Assembly: GCA_021739635.1 (NCBI GenBank)
Contig: JAIPBH010000005.1
Location: 62,001-126,000 of the forward strand
Source: Flavobacteriaceae bacterium
GTDB lineage: Bacteria; Bacteroidota; Bacteroidia; Flavobacteriales; Flavobacteriaceae
Reading direction: 5' to 3'
Length of the DNA: 64,000 bases
Positions 1-8,383 of this stretch are shown one piece after another; the stretch's first letter is position 1; each line of letters opens with the position of its first letter. The position numbers and the translations under genes are program-made. Below the pieces are notes generated by a model. That model was given only the letters and a program-made list of their open reading frames with translations. It was not told the DNA's origin and made no database searches.

Positions 1-62
1 TAAGTTTTGTTATTCCATTAGCAGTTTTAATTATTGGAGCAACCGCTTTTCTGTTTTATTAA
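1..62 (+). CDS. C-terminal end of a probable membrane protein (partial)
   Basis: Only the last 19 codons (from base 3) are inside the window, ending at TAA 60-62. They encode a run of hydrophobic residues (V-I-P-L-A-V-L-I-I-G-A) that looks like a final transmembrane helix followed by an aromatic end (F-L-F-Y). The stop directly abuts the stop of uvrA on the other strand (63), so the two genes converge with no spacer. The product cannot be identified from this much sequence. Confidence 0.45.
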   Translation, partial: SFVIPLAVLIIGATAFLFY

Positions 63-2843
63 TTAAAGTTTATCCTTTAAATACTTTCCAGTTTCTGAAG
101 TTTTGATTTTAATAAGTTCCTCTGGCGTACCAGTTGCAACGATACTGCCACCATGTTCACCACCTTCTGGACCTAAGTCAATAATGTAATCTGCACATTT
201 AATAAGTTCTAAATTATGTTCTACAACAATAATAGAATGTCCATTTTCTATTAAGGCATTAAATGATTTTAAAAGTTTTAAAATATCATGAAAATGAAGC
301 CCAGTAGTAGGTTCGTCAAATATAAAAAGGGCTTTTTCTTTGTTATTGCCTTTGCCTAAAAACGAGGCGAGTTTTATACGTTGTGCTTCGCCACCAGAAA
401 GGGTAGAAGAGCTTTGCCCCAAAGTAACATAACCTAAGCCAACATCTTGTAATGGCTGTAATTTTGTTTTTATTTTATGTTGCTTATTTGCTTCAAAAAA
501 AGTGATGGCATCATCAATAGTTAGATTTAAAATATCATCAATGTTTTTATCTGCAAACGTAACTTCAAGCACTTCTTTTTTAAAGCGTTTGCCTTTACAA
601 GTTTCACATTCTAAATGCACATCAGCCATAAATTGCATTTCAATGGTTACTTCACCTTCTCCTTTGCAAGTCTCACAACGTCCGCCATCTACGTTAAAAG
701 AAAAATGTTTGGCTTGATACCCACGAAGGGTACTTAACTTTTGATTTGAAAATAGGGCTCTAATATCATCATAGGCTTTAATGTAGGTTACTGGATTGGA
801 ACGCGATGATCTGCCAATTGGGTTTTGATCAACAAACTCTATATGATTTACATTGCTAAAATGGCCTTCAAGATTAGTAAATTGTCCTGGTTTATCTCCA
901 AAATCGGTTAGTTTTTTTTGTAACGCAGGATACAGTATTTTTTTAACAAGTGTACTTTTTCCACTACCGGAAACGCCTGTAATAACGGTTAGCATGCCTA
1001 GTGGAATATGGACATCAATATTTTTTAAATTATTCTCACGAGCACCAATAATATCAATATAATATTTTGAGGTTCTTCTTGTTTTTGGAACCTCTATTTG
1101 TAAACTTCCATTAAGGTATTTTGCTGTTAATGACTCTGACATCAAAATATCTGAATAGGTTCCATGAGCCACCACATGTCCTCCAAATGTTCCTGCTTCT
1201 GGACCAATATCAATGATACTATCAGCTGCTTTCATAACATCCTCATCATGTTCAACGACAATAACAGTATTACCAAGGTCTCTTAATGATTTTAAAACAG
1301 AGATTAAACGTTCCGTATCTTTTGGGTGTAAACCTATACTAGGTTCATCTAAAATATACATAGAACCCACTAAACTACTTCCTAATGAAGTTGCTAAATT
1401 AATTCGTTGACTTTCTCCACCAGACAAGGTGTTGGATTTTCTGTTTAAGGTTAAATAATCAAGCCCTACGTTTGAAAGAAATGCTAATCTGTTATTAATT
1501 TCTTTTAATAATCGTTCTGCTACTTTAGTATCATAGTCATTTAATTCTAAATTTTTGAAGAAAACGGCTAGCTTGTTTAATGGCATTTCAACTAAATCTG
1601 TAATAGTAGCACCATTAATTTTTATATAATTAGCTTCAGTGCGTAGTCGCTTACCATTACATGTTTTACATTTCGTTTTTCCGCGATAGCGTGATAACAT
1701 CACACGGTTTTGAATTTTATAAGCCTTAGATTCCAGTTCAGCAAAAAATGAATTCAATCCTTCAAAATAGTTGTTGCCATCCCAGATAAGTTGCTTTTGA
1801 TCTGCACTTAACTCAAAATAAGGTTTGTGAATAGGGAAATTGAACTTATGTGAATTATTAACTAATTGGTCTCTGTACCAACTCATACTTTCTCCACGCC
1901 AAGGGAAAATAGCATTTTCATAAACAGACAAGCCAGTATTTGGAATGACTAAATCATCATCAATACCTATAATATCTCCATAACCTTCACATTTTGAACA
2001 CGCACCATAAGGATTGTTAAAACTAAATAAATGGATATTTGGCTCTAGAAAAGAAATACCATCTAATTCAAATTTATTACTAAATTGTCTTGTTGAATTA
2101 TCACTTAAAATTTCTATGACACATTCTCCTTTTCCTTCAAAAAAAGCCGTTTGTACCGCATCAGCTAAACGGTTTTCAAAATCTTCTTCGTTTTTAATAA
2201 TAATTCTATCAACAACTAAAAAAATATCTTTTGTGTCTATGTTATTTACTTCATCAATTCTTAAAACCTCATCTTTAACTTTAATCCTTGCATAGCCCTG
2301 TTGTTGCAGCACTTTGAGTTTGTCCTTCATCTCTCTGCCATTTTCCAAATGAATAGGAGCAAGGAGCAATAATTTTTCACCTTCAGGAAACTGTTTTAAA
2401 TAATTTAAAACATCAGAAACCGTATCCTTTTTAACTTCATTTCCAGAAATAGGAGAGTACGTTTTACCAATTCTAGCAAATAAAAGTTTTAAATAATCAT
2501 AAATTTCAGTAGTAGTTCCAACTGTTGAACGAGGATTGGTAGAATTTACTTTCTGTTCAATGGCGATTGCAGGCGCAATTCCTTTTATATAATCTACTTT
2601 AGGCTTATTAAGTCTTCCTAAAAATTGTCGTGCATAACTGGATAAACTTTCCACATAACGCCTTTGTCCTTCAGCGTATAGCGTATCAAAAGCCAAACTT
2701 GATTTTCCTGAACCAGACAACCCTGTAATAACTACCAATTTGTTTCTTGGTATCACGACATCAATATTTTTTAAATTGTGCAAATTAGCACCTTTAATGA
2801 TGATATTTTGTTTTGGATTTACGTCAGAAAGGTTAGTAATCAT
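63..2843 (-). CDS. uvrA: Excinuclease ABC subunit A
   Basis: UvrA is the damage-sensing ATPase of nucleotide excision repair; it loads UvrB at DNA lesions in the cytoplasm. The 926-residue product has the family's double ABC layout. A first Walker A (GLSGSGKSS, residues 41-49) is followed by the insertion domain and a first zinc finger built from C-x2-C pairs (ACSKC, CKTC). The first ABC signature LSGGESQR follows. The second half has Walker A GVSGSGKST, a second zinc finger (CETCKGEG and CETCKGKR) and signature LSGGEAQR. The length is normal for bacterial UvrA. The first ATG is used, and the gene is divergent from the sigma-factor gene across a 322-base spacer. Identification is secure. Confidence 0.98.
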   Translation of the reverse strand: MITNLSDVNPKQNIIIKGANLHNLKNIDVVIPRNKLVVITGLSGSGKSSLAFDTLYAEGQRRYVESLSSYARQFLGRLNKPKVDYIKGIAPAIAIEQKVNSTNPRSTVGTTTEIYDYLKLLFARIGKTYSPISGNEVKKDTVSDVLNYLKQFPEGEKLLLLAPIHLENGREMKDKLKVLQQQGYARIKVKDEVLRIDEVNNIDTKDIFLVVDRIIIKNEEDFENRLADAVQTAFFEGKGECVIEILSDNSTRQFSNKFELDGISFLEPNIHLFSFNNPYGACSKCEGYGDIIGIDDDLVIPNTGLSVYENAIFPWRGESMSWYRDQLVNNSHKFNFPIHKPYFELSADQKQLIWDGNNYFEGLNSFFAELESKAYKIQNRVMLSRYRGKTKCKTCNGKRLRTEANYIKINGATITDLVEMPLNKLAVFFKNLELNDYDTKVAERLLKEINNRLAFLSNVGLDYLTLNRKSNTLSGGESQRINLATSLGSSLVGSMYILDEPSIGLHPKDTERLISVLKSLRDLGNTVIVVEHDEDVMKAADSIIDIGPEAGTFGGHVVAHGTYSDILMSESLTAKYLNGSLQIEVPKTRRTSKYYIDIIGARENNLKNIDVHIPLGMLTVITGVSGSGKSTLVKKILYPALQKKLTDFGDKPGQFTNLEGHFSNVNHIEFVDQNPIGRSSRSNPVTYIKAYDDIRALFSNQKLSTLRGYQAKHFSFNVDGGRCETCKGEGEVTIEMQFMADVHLECETCKGKRFKKEVLEVTFADKNIDDILNLTIDDAITFFEANKQHKIKTKLQPLQDVGLGYVTLGQSSSTLSGGEAQRIKLASFLGKGNNKEKALFIFDEPTTGLHFHDILKLLKSFNALIENGHSIIVVEHNLELIKCADYIIDLGPEGGEHGGSIVATGTPEELIKIKTSETGKYLKDKL

Positions 2844-3165
2844 AGCTTTTATTTGATAATTTGCAAAGATACTATAAGTATTTTATCCTACTAAATTTAT
2901 TGCAAATCAAAAGTAGTTTTACAAAAACAGACACTAATTTTTATTTTCAGTCATCAACAATATTTTTAAATTTTTATTATAAAAAATAGATTTTTAGATG
3001 TTTATAAGTGGAAAACATAAAAAAATTTTGTTTTTTAAGGATGTTTGTTGTTATATTTGACAAGTTATTTAATCAAAAAACACAACTTGCCTATAGCAGA
3101 ACATTACTTTTAAAATTTTAACCCCAAGCAATGAAGTGCTCTTCAATGCATTAAAAGTAATTATT
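2844..3165. promoter_or_regulatory. Divergent uvrA / sigma-factor intergenic region
   Basis: This 322-base AT-rich spacer separates two divergently transcribed genes, so it must contain both promoters. A Bacteroidota-type promoter for the rightward gene is visible at 3027-3059. I see no LexA-like palindrome upstream of uvrA and no open reading frame with a convincing start. Confidence 0.6.
3027..3059 (+). promoter_or_regulatory. Candidate promoter of the sigma-factor gene
   Basis: TTTG at 3027-3030 and TATATTTG at 3052-3059 match the Bacteroidota housekeeping consensus (TTTG at -33, TAnnTTTG at -7), with a 21-base gap. Transcription would start near 3066, leaving a leader of about 100 bases before the ATG at 3166. 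Confidence 0.55.
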
Positions 3166-3750
3166 ATGCAATACGACCTAATTCCGGACTCTACTTTAGT
3201 CACTAATTATATTCATGGTGAAGAGTATGCCTTAGAAATACTTATAAAAAGGCACAAACAAAAAATTTATAGCTTTATTTATTCAAAAGTGTATGATAGA
3301 GATATCACTGAAGATATTTTTCAAGATACCTTTATTAAAGTCATCCGTACTCTAAAAAGAGGAGCTTATAATGAAGAAGGTAAATTTTTACCTTGGGTGA
3401 TGCGTATTTCTCATAATTTAGTGATTGATCACTTTAGAAAAAACAGTAGAATGCCAAAATTTGATAATAGTGGTGAGTTCAGTATTTTTTCTGTTTTAAG
3501 TGATGATACATTAAATGCAGAAAAGAGAATCATAAAAGATCAGGTTGAAAATGATGTAAGACGTTTGGTGGAAGAACTTCCTGAAGACCAAAGAGAGGTT
3601 TTGTTAATGCGTATTTATGATGATTTAAGTTTTAAAGAAATTTCTGATAAAACAGGTGTTAGTATTAATACAGCATTAGGTAGAATGCGTTATGCCCTTA
3701 TTAATTTGAGAAAAATTATTGAAAAACATCATATAGTTTTAACTAATTAA
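3166..3750 (+). CDS. RNA polymerase sigma-70 family factor (ECF type)
   Basis: The 194-residue protein has the two domains of a small sigma factor. The N-terminal half carries region 2, with DIFQDTFIKVIR and a -10-recognition helix near LPWVMRISHNLVIDHFRK. The C-terminal half carries a region 4 helix-turn-helix (LPEDQREVLLMRIYDDLSF, then EISDKTGVSINTALGR). It would direct RNA polymerase to a specific promoter set. I chose ATG 3166; an upstream GTG at 3136 is in frame but adds residues with no family resemblance. No anti-sigma gene is adjacent. The next gene is a 48-aa protein 54 bases downstream, probably co-transcribed. The regulon is unknown. Confidence 0.9.
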   Translation: MQYDLIPDSTLVTNYIHGEEYALEILIKRHKQKIYSFIYSKVYDRDITEDIFQDTFIKVIRTLKRGAYNEEGKFLPWVMRISHNLVIDHFRKNSRMPKFDNSGEFSIFSVLSDDTLNAEKRIIKDQVENDVRRLVEELPEDQREVLLMRIYDDLSFKEISDKTGVSINTALGRMRYALINLRKIIEKHHIVLTN

Positions 3751-3804
3751 ACAATAAAATAAGTTTAGCTCCGTTAATGTTATGATTAATAGAAATTATA
3801 ACAA

Positions 3805-3951
3805 ATGGCAAAACTTTACACTAACAAATCTGTTGAAAATTTTAATGACCTAAAACCGAAAGAAGAAACGGTTAATTTTCTTCTAAATTATTCAAAAGCT
3901 TTAAGTGTTTTTAATTGTAATGAAATGAAGTTTGAAGCGCTTCTGAACTAA
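3805..3951 (+). CDS. Conserved small flavobacterial protein (48 aa)
   Basis: A 48-codon frame starts at ATG 3805 and ends at TAA 3951, directly before a strong terminator. The product begins MAKLYTNKSVENF and contains a charged KPKEETVNFLLNYSKAL stretch, predicted helical, with a single cysteine at about residue 38. I recall similar short proteins (KPKEETV-FLL-YSKAL) next to sigma-factor genes in other flavobacteria, but I cannot confirm this here. It is probably co-transcribed with the sigma factor. Its function is unknown; a regulatory role toward the sigma factor would be speculation. Confidence 0.7.
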   Translation: MAKLYTNKSVENFNDLKPKEETVNFLLNYSKALSVFNCNEMKFEALLN

Positions 3952-3957
3952 ACTTTG

Positions 3958-3991
3958 AAAAAGTCCTGAAAGTTAGTCATCAGGACTTTTT
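3958..3991 (+). terminator. Rho-independent terminator after the sigma-factor operon
   Basis: Perfect 12-bp arms AAAAAGTCCTGA (3958-3969) and TCAGGACTTTTT (3980-3991) enclose a 10-base loop and end in a T run. The right arm starts exactly at the nth stop codon (3980-3982), and the A-rich left arm gives a T run on the minus strand. The hairpin therefore probably terminates both convergent transcripts. Confidence 0.85.
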
Positions 3992-4639
3992 TGATTTATA
4001 ATATTCTTCAATGACTGATTTTCTTCCAATTGTTTTGGTTATTATATCTTTTTCTAAATCCCAGCCTCTTGCAGGAGAATATTGCCTGCCATACCATATA
4101 ATTTGAAGATGCAAATCATTCCAAAGTTCTTCTGGAAATAATCTTTTAGCATCCTTTTCAGTTTGAACCACATTTTTTCCATTGCTTAAATTCCATCGAT
4201 ACATCAATCTATGAATATGTGTATCAACAGGAAAAGCAGGTACTCCAAAGGCTTGAGACATGACTACACTAGCTGTTTTATGGCCAACTGAAGGTAAAGA
4301 TTCTAACGCTTCAAAATCTTGCGGCACTTCACCGTTATATTTTTCAATGAGAATTTTTGATAAACCATAAATGCCTTTGCTTTTCATTGGAGATAAACCA
4401 ACGGGTTTTATAATCTCCCTGATTTCTTCTACTGAAAGCTTCATCATATCATACGGATTATCTGCTTTTTCAAATAATAATGGTGTAATTTGATTCACTC
4501 TAACATCTGTACTTTGAGCAGACATTAAAACAGCTATTAAAAGCGTGTAAGGATCTTTATGGTCTAGTGGAATTGGAATTTCTGGATATAAATTTTTTAA
4601 AGTTGAAATTACAAACTCAACATTTTCTTGTTTAGACAT
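3980..4639 (-). CDS. nth: Endonuclease III (base-excision DNA glycosylase/AP lyase), lacking Fe-S cysteines
   Basis: Nth removes oxidised pyrimidines and nicks abasic sites. The 219-residue protein keeps the helix-hairpin-helix and catalytic lysine (LPSVGHKTA) and the catalytic aspartate (FPVDTHIHR). The usual C-terminal [4Fe-4S] cluster (C-x6-C-x2-C-x5-C) is absent: the tail reads YGRQYSPARGWD and the whole protein contains no cysteine. Start ATG 4639 (MSKQENVEF) was chosen over the longer frame to 4741, because those extra codons overlap bcp and read like an antisense shadow. It is divergent from bcp with a 34-base gap. Confidence 0.93.
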   Translation of the reverse strand: MSKQENVEFVISTLKNLYPEIPIPLDHKDPYTLLIAVLMSAQSTDVRVNQITPLLFEKADNPYDMMKLSVEEIREIIKPVGLSPMKSKGIYGLSKILIEKYNGEVPQDFEALESLPSVGHKTASVVMSQAFGVPAFPVDTHIHRLMYRWNLSNGKNVVQTEKDAKRLFPEELWNDLHLQIIWYGRQYSPARGWDLEKDIITKTIGRKSVIEEYYKSKKS

Positions 4640-4659
4640 TTGTTGTATTTTAGCAATCA

Positions 4660-4667
4660 CAAAGTTA
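4660..4667 (-). promoter_or_regulatory. Candidate -7 element for nth
   Basis: On the minus strand the sequence reads TAACTTTG, an exact TAnnTTTG match about 20 bases upstream of the nth start codon. No good -33 box was found, so this is a suggestion only. Confidence 0.35.
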
Positions 4668-4673
4668 AAAATT

Positions 4674-5129
4674 ATGACCACATTAAAAGTAGGAGATAAG
4701 GCTCCAAATTTTACAGCATTAAATGAAAAAGGTGAAACCATTTCATTATCAGATTATAAAGGCAAAAAATTGATAGTATTTTTTTATCCAAAGGCAAATA
4801 CACCAACTTGCACTGTAGAGGCTTGTAATTTAAGTGACAACTATAAAAAGCTTCAAGAGCTTGGTTATGAGATATTAGGAGTTAGTGCCGATAACCAAAA
4901 AGCGCAAACAAATTTTAAAAATAAGTTTAGTTTTCCTTATCCACTAATTGCTGATGTAGATAAAGAAATGATTTTAGCATTTCAGGTTTGGGGACCGAAA
5001 AAATTTATGGGTCGCACCTTTGACGGTATTCATCGAACCACTTTTGTGATTGATGGACAAGGCATTATTACTAAAGTTATTGATAACGTAAAAGCTAAAG
5101 ATCACGCTAGTCAAATACTAGAAGCGTAA
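4674..5129 (+). CDS. bcp: Thioredoxin-dependent thiol peroxidase (Bcp/PrxQ family)
   Basis: This peroxiredoxin reduces hydroperoxides using thioredoxin as electron donor in the cytoplasm. The 151-residue protein has the AhpC/TSA fold, with the active-site motif TPTCTVEAC holding peroxidatic Cys46 and a second cysteine at 51 (atypical 2-Cys PrxQ spacing). Its length is typical for the family. The start is the first ATG. It lies head to head with nth, so two oxidative-damage genes share a 34-base divergent spacer. Its stop nearly touches the next gene's stop (5131), on the opposite strand. Confidence 0.95.
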   Translation: MTTLKVGDKAPNFTALNEKGETISLSDYKGKKLIVFFYPKANTPTCTVEACNLSDNYKKLQELGYEILGVSADNQKAQTNFKNKFSFPYPLIADVDKEMILAFQVWGPKKFMGRTFDGIHRTTFVIDGQGIITKVIDNVKAKDHASQILEA

Positions 5130-5130
5130 G

Positions 5131-6579
5131 TTATTTTAATTTACGTCTTTTAACATATCCAAACAATCGTTGGTCTTTAATAATGTCGGCAACGCCATCA
5201 GGAAGCATGTCTTCCCAACCTTCTTCACCATCTTGAATCATTTTAAGAACTTCTCTTGACAAAATATCCATAATATCTGGGTTAAAGTCTTTGATGTCAA
5301 GCATTTTACCATTGTATTTAAAGAATTTATACAATTCTTTCATTCGTGGGTGCACTTTTAAGTTTTCACTGGTGTAAAATTCACCTGTTACATGGTTTTT
5401 AAGCGGGTAGAGGTACACCTTTAAATCTTTAAAGAATAATTTACCAAAAGCTTCTAGAATACCACCACTAATGTGTCTATAGTATTTTTCATCAAAAATT
5501 TGAATTAAATTATAAACACCCATGGCTAATGCCATTCTTGCTTTGGTGAATTGAGAAAAATACTCTACTAATCTGTAATATTCTTGAAAATTGGTAATCA
5601 TGACGGTTTGTCCTAGAGAACAGAGTAATTCTGCTCTATCTAAAAAGTCACGTTCATTTATTTTGCCTTCAGCCCGAAGGTTTGCTAAAGTAATTTCAAA
5701 AATAACTTTAACATTATTTTTATTGACAGTTTTTTCATTAAGAAATAATTCTACAGATTTTTTATAAATATCCATATTAACCTTAGTAACGGGTCTAAAA
5801 CTACCCCTAAGTGCTAAAATATTTTTTTTGTAAAGCTCTTGCGAAGGCAATAAATTAATGCCATCTGGACCAAACATCACGGCTTCAGTCATGTCGTTTT
5901 TAACTAACTGTAAACTCATCAATCGGTTGTCAACATACATAAATCTACAACCAGAGAAATTAATCATATCAATTTCAATTTGATCTTTCTCAATATTGTC
6001 ATATAATGATTTTACAATTTCTTTAGGATCGTCATGCATGTAAAAACCACCAAAAATAAGGTTCACTCCAAGCACACCAAGGGTTTCTTGTTGTAATTGA
6101 GCGTTGGTTTGTTTAAACCTTAAATGTAAAATGATTTCATTATAATCTTCTAAAGGATCTAATTGAAATTTAATGCCAACCCAACCATGACCTTTAAATT
6201 TTTTTGAAAAGTCAATGGTAGCGACTGTATTGGCAAAGGAGAAAAATAACTTATCAGGATGTTTATCTCTAGAAATTCTGTCTTCAATTAAATTAACTTC
6301 ATGGTCTAACATTTTACGTAAGCGAGATTCACTTACATACCTATTATCACTTTCAACACCATAAATAGCATCACTAAAATCTTTATCGTAGGCAGACATG
6401 GCTTTTGCGATGGTTCCAGAGCTGCCTCCTGCTCTAAAAAAATTACGAACTGTTTCTTGGCCAGCACCAATTTCGGCAAATGTGCCATAAATATGTTCGT
6501 TTAAATTTATTTGTAATGATTTCTGTTTTATAGTTAGAATCTTACTAATTTCCTTATCTCCTTTTAATTTTAAAGCCAT
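5131..6579 (-). CDS. Conserved cytosolic protein of unknown function (482 aa)
   Basis: The 482-residue product starts at MALKLKGDKEIS; ATG 6579 was preferred to the track-length start at 6621, whose extra residues are Phe-rich and lie over a promoter-like stretch. It has no signal peptide or membrane segment. A glycine-rich motif sits near the N-terminus (EIGAGQETVRNFFRAGGSSG), with two later conserved blocks (LGVLGVNLIFGGFY and MFGPDGINLLPS). I recognise it as a widespread Bacteroidota family. Databases carry inconsistent labels for such proteins (TonB receptor, nicotinate-nucleotide adenylyltransferase), and I see no sequence support for either. Function unknown. Confidence 0.85.
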   Translation of the reverse strand: MALKLKGDKEISKILTIKQKSLQINLNEHIYGTFAEIGAGQETVRNFFRAGGSSGTIAKAMSAYDKDFSDAIYGVESDNRYVSESRLRKMLDHEVNLIEDRISRDKHPDKLFFSFANTVATIDFSKKFKGHGWVGIKFQLDPLEDYNEIILHLRFKQTNAQLQQETLGVLGVNLIFGGFYMHDDPKEIVKSLYDNIEKDQIEIDMINFSGCRFMYVDNRLMSLQLVKNDMTEAVMFGPDGINLLPSQELYKKNILALRGSFRPVTKVNMDIYKKSVELFLNEKTVNKNNVKVIFEITLANLRAEGKINERDFLDRAELLCSLGQTVMITNFQEYYRLVEYFSQFTKARMALAMGVYNLIQIFDEKYYRHISGGILEAFGKLFFKDLKVYLYPLKNHVTGEFYTSENLKVHPRMKELYKFFKYNGKMLDIKDFNPDIMDILSREVLKMIQDGEEGWEDMLPDGVADIIKDQRLFGYVKRRKLK

Positions 6580-6595
6580 ATTTTTTTTGTTAAGA

Positions 6596-6603
6596 CAAAA
6601 ATA
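6596..6603 (-). promoter_or_regulatory. Candidate -7 element for the 482-aa gene
   Basis: The minus strand reads TATTTTTG, an exact TAnnTTTG match 17 bases upstream of the ATG at 6579 and just downstream of the pnt terminator hairpin. No clear -33 box is at the right distance. Confidence 0.35.
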
Positions 6604-6632
6604 GAAAAAAAAACAAAGCATCTATAAATAGA

Positions 6633-6662
6633 AAAGCCATTTCACAATAATGAAATGGCTTT
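6633..6662 (-). terminator. Terminator of the pnt operon
   Basis: Perfect 12-bp arms AAAGCCATTTCA (6633-6644) and TGAAATGGCTTT (6651-6662) enclose a 6-base loop. The hairpin lies 25 bases beyond the pntB stop, and transcription on the minus strand continues into a T-rich stretch. Confidence 0.8.
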
Positions 6663-6686
6663 AAAAAATATTGCGAATATATAAAT

Positions 6687-8066
6687 TTACATCCCTTTTA
6701 ATTCAGAAATTAATGATTGAATGACCGTTTTAGCATCACCAAACAGCATGGAATTTTTAGGATTGTAAAACAATTCATTTTCTATACCTGCATAACCAGG
6801 ATTCATACTACGTTTGTTTACAATGATTTGTTTAGCATCGGCAGCTTCAAGAATAGGCATTCCATAAATTGGGCTAGATGGGTCATTGTGAGCTGCTGGA
6901 TTTACCACGTCATTGGCTCCTACAACAAAAACCACATCGGTATTTTTAAATTCAGGGTTTACATCATCCATTTCTGCCAACTTGTTATATTCAACATTAC
7001 TTTCAGCTAAAAGCACATTCATATGGCCTGGCATGCGTCCTGCAACCGGATGGATAGCATATTTAACTTGAACGCCTTTACTTTCTAGTAATTGCTCCAA
7101 TTCATGAATAGCATGTTGCGCTTGGGCAACCGCTAAACCGTAACCTGGAACAAAAATAACTCTTTGAGAATAATTCATTAAAATAGCAACATCACTAACT
7201 GTCGCATGTTTAATATCACCTTTAACAGATTGGCTACCCGCAACAGCTTGAGTTGAACCAAAAGCTCCAAAAATAACACTAAATAAGGATCTGTTCATTG
7301 CTTTACACATAGCAAAGGTTAAGATGAGTCCCGCCGATCCAACTAAGATACCACCTACAATCATAACCATATTGCTATATAAAATCCCTGTTATAGCTGC
7401 TGCAATCCCCGTTAAGGAATTTAAAAGTGAAATAACTACGGGCATATCTGCACCACCAATAGGAATTACAAATAAAACTCCATATACCAATGCTACAAAA
7501 AGCAACAGATACAATAAGGGTTGACTGCTAGAGGAACTCCAAACAAAATAGGCCGCAAAAACAATTAATCCTAAAATAACAACATTATTAATAAGGTTAT
7601 ATTTTGGAAGTCTGATAAGGCTTTTCATGGTTCCATTTAATTTACCCCATGCAACCACACTTCCAGAAAATGTAATGCTGCCAATAATAATAGCAGCCAT
7701 AGTTGTTGTTGTTTGTGTAGGGTCACCAATACTTTTGTTAAATTCCACCAGTCCAATAATTGTAGCACTAGCACCACCAAAACCGTTAAATAAGGATACC
7801 AGCTCTGGCATTTTGGTCATTTGCACTTTAAGGGCAATTATCCAGCCTAAAACGGTACCTACAGCAATAGCAGCAATAATTAATACATAGGTAAATGTTG
7901 GTACCACAAGATCGTGTAAAAATAAGGTTCCAACAATGGCTATTCCCATACCAAAAGCGGCAATTAAATTTCCTTTTTTTGCGGTTTCAGGATGGCCTAA
8001 ATATTTTAAACCATAAATAAAGGTTATGGTTGCTATCAGGTAAATAATATCTAATGTAAGATTCAT
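6687..8066 (-). CDS. pntB: NAD(P) transhydrogenase subunit beta
   Basis: PntB is the membrane and NADP(H)-binding half of the proton-translocating transhydrogenase, which drives hydride transfer from NADH to NADP+ with the proton gradient. The 459-residue protein begins with a series of transmembrane helices (roughly residues 1-260). It ends with the NADP-binding domain III, recognisable by VVFVVGANDVVNPAA, PIYGMPILEA and NPGYAGIENELF. Its start overlaps the alpha-2 stop by 4 bases (ATGA), so the three genes are translationally coupled. The length is normal. Confidence 0.96.
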   Translation of the reverse strand: MNLTLDIIYLIATITFIYGLKYLGHPETAKKGNLIAAFGMGIAIVGTLFLHDLVVPTFTYVLIIAAIAVGTVLGWIIALKVQMTKMPELVSLFNGFGGASATIIGLVEFNKSIGDPTQTTTTMAAIIIGSITFSGSVVAWGKLNGTMKSLIRLPKYNLINNVVILGLIVFAAYFVWSSSSSQPLLYLLLFVALVYGVLFVIPIGGADMPVVISLLNSLTGIAAAITGILYSNMVMIVGGILVGSAGLILTFAMCKAMNRSLFSVIFGAFGSTQAVAGSQSVKGDIKHATVSDVAILMNYSQRVIFVPGYGLAVAQAQHAIHELEQLLESKGVQVKYAIHPVAGRMPGHMNVLLAESNVEYNKLAEMDDVNPEFKNTDVVFVVGANDVVNPAAHNDPSSPIYGMPILEAADAKQIIVNKRSMNPGYAGIENELFYNPKNSMLFGDAKTVIQSLISELKGM

Positions 8067-8371
8067 TGTTTTTTCTTTTTAAACATTTGTAACATACGGT
8101 CGGTTACTACAAAGCCACCCACCACATTTAAAATTCCCAATACTACAGCCATAAACCCCAAAGTTAAAGCAATATAATCAGTAGGGTCAGCTTGTAGCAT
8201 GACTAAAATGGCCCCAACAATGACCACGCCACTTAAGGCATTGGCCCCAGACATTAAAGGCGTATGTAATACGGCAGGGATATTTTTAATAACTTCAACA
8301 CCAATAAATACCGATAGAATAAGGATATAAATTAGGTGAAGGTTATCTTTAATAAATTCTAAAATTTGCAT
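8063..8371 (-). CDS. pntAB: NAD(P) transhydrogenase subunit alpha part 2 (membrane)
   Basis: This 102-residue protein is the membrane domain that in E. coli is fused to the C-terminus of PntA. It has three hydrophobic helices and the characteristic HTPLMSGANALSG motif preceding the second. It sits between pntAA (12-base gap) and pntB (4-base overlap). The split-alpha organisation (PntAA, PntAB, PntB) is the one described for Rhodospirillum rubrum and is common in Bacteroidota. Confidence 0.94.
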   Translation of the reverse strand: MQILEFIKDNLHLIYILILSVFIGVEVIKNIPAVLHTPLMSGANALSGVVIVGAILVMLQADPTDYIALTLGFMAVVLGILNVVGGFVVTDRMLQMFKKKKQ

Positions 8372-8383
8372 CTTGTATATAGT

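Noticed and set aside
5131-6579. TonB receptor or nicotinate-nucleotide adenylyltransferase label
   Set aside because: There is no signal peptide, plug, barrel or nucleotidyltransferase HxGH motif; I keep it as unknown.
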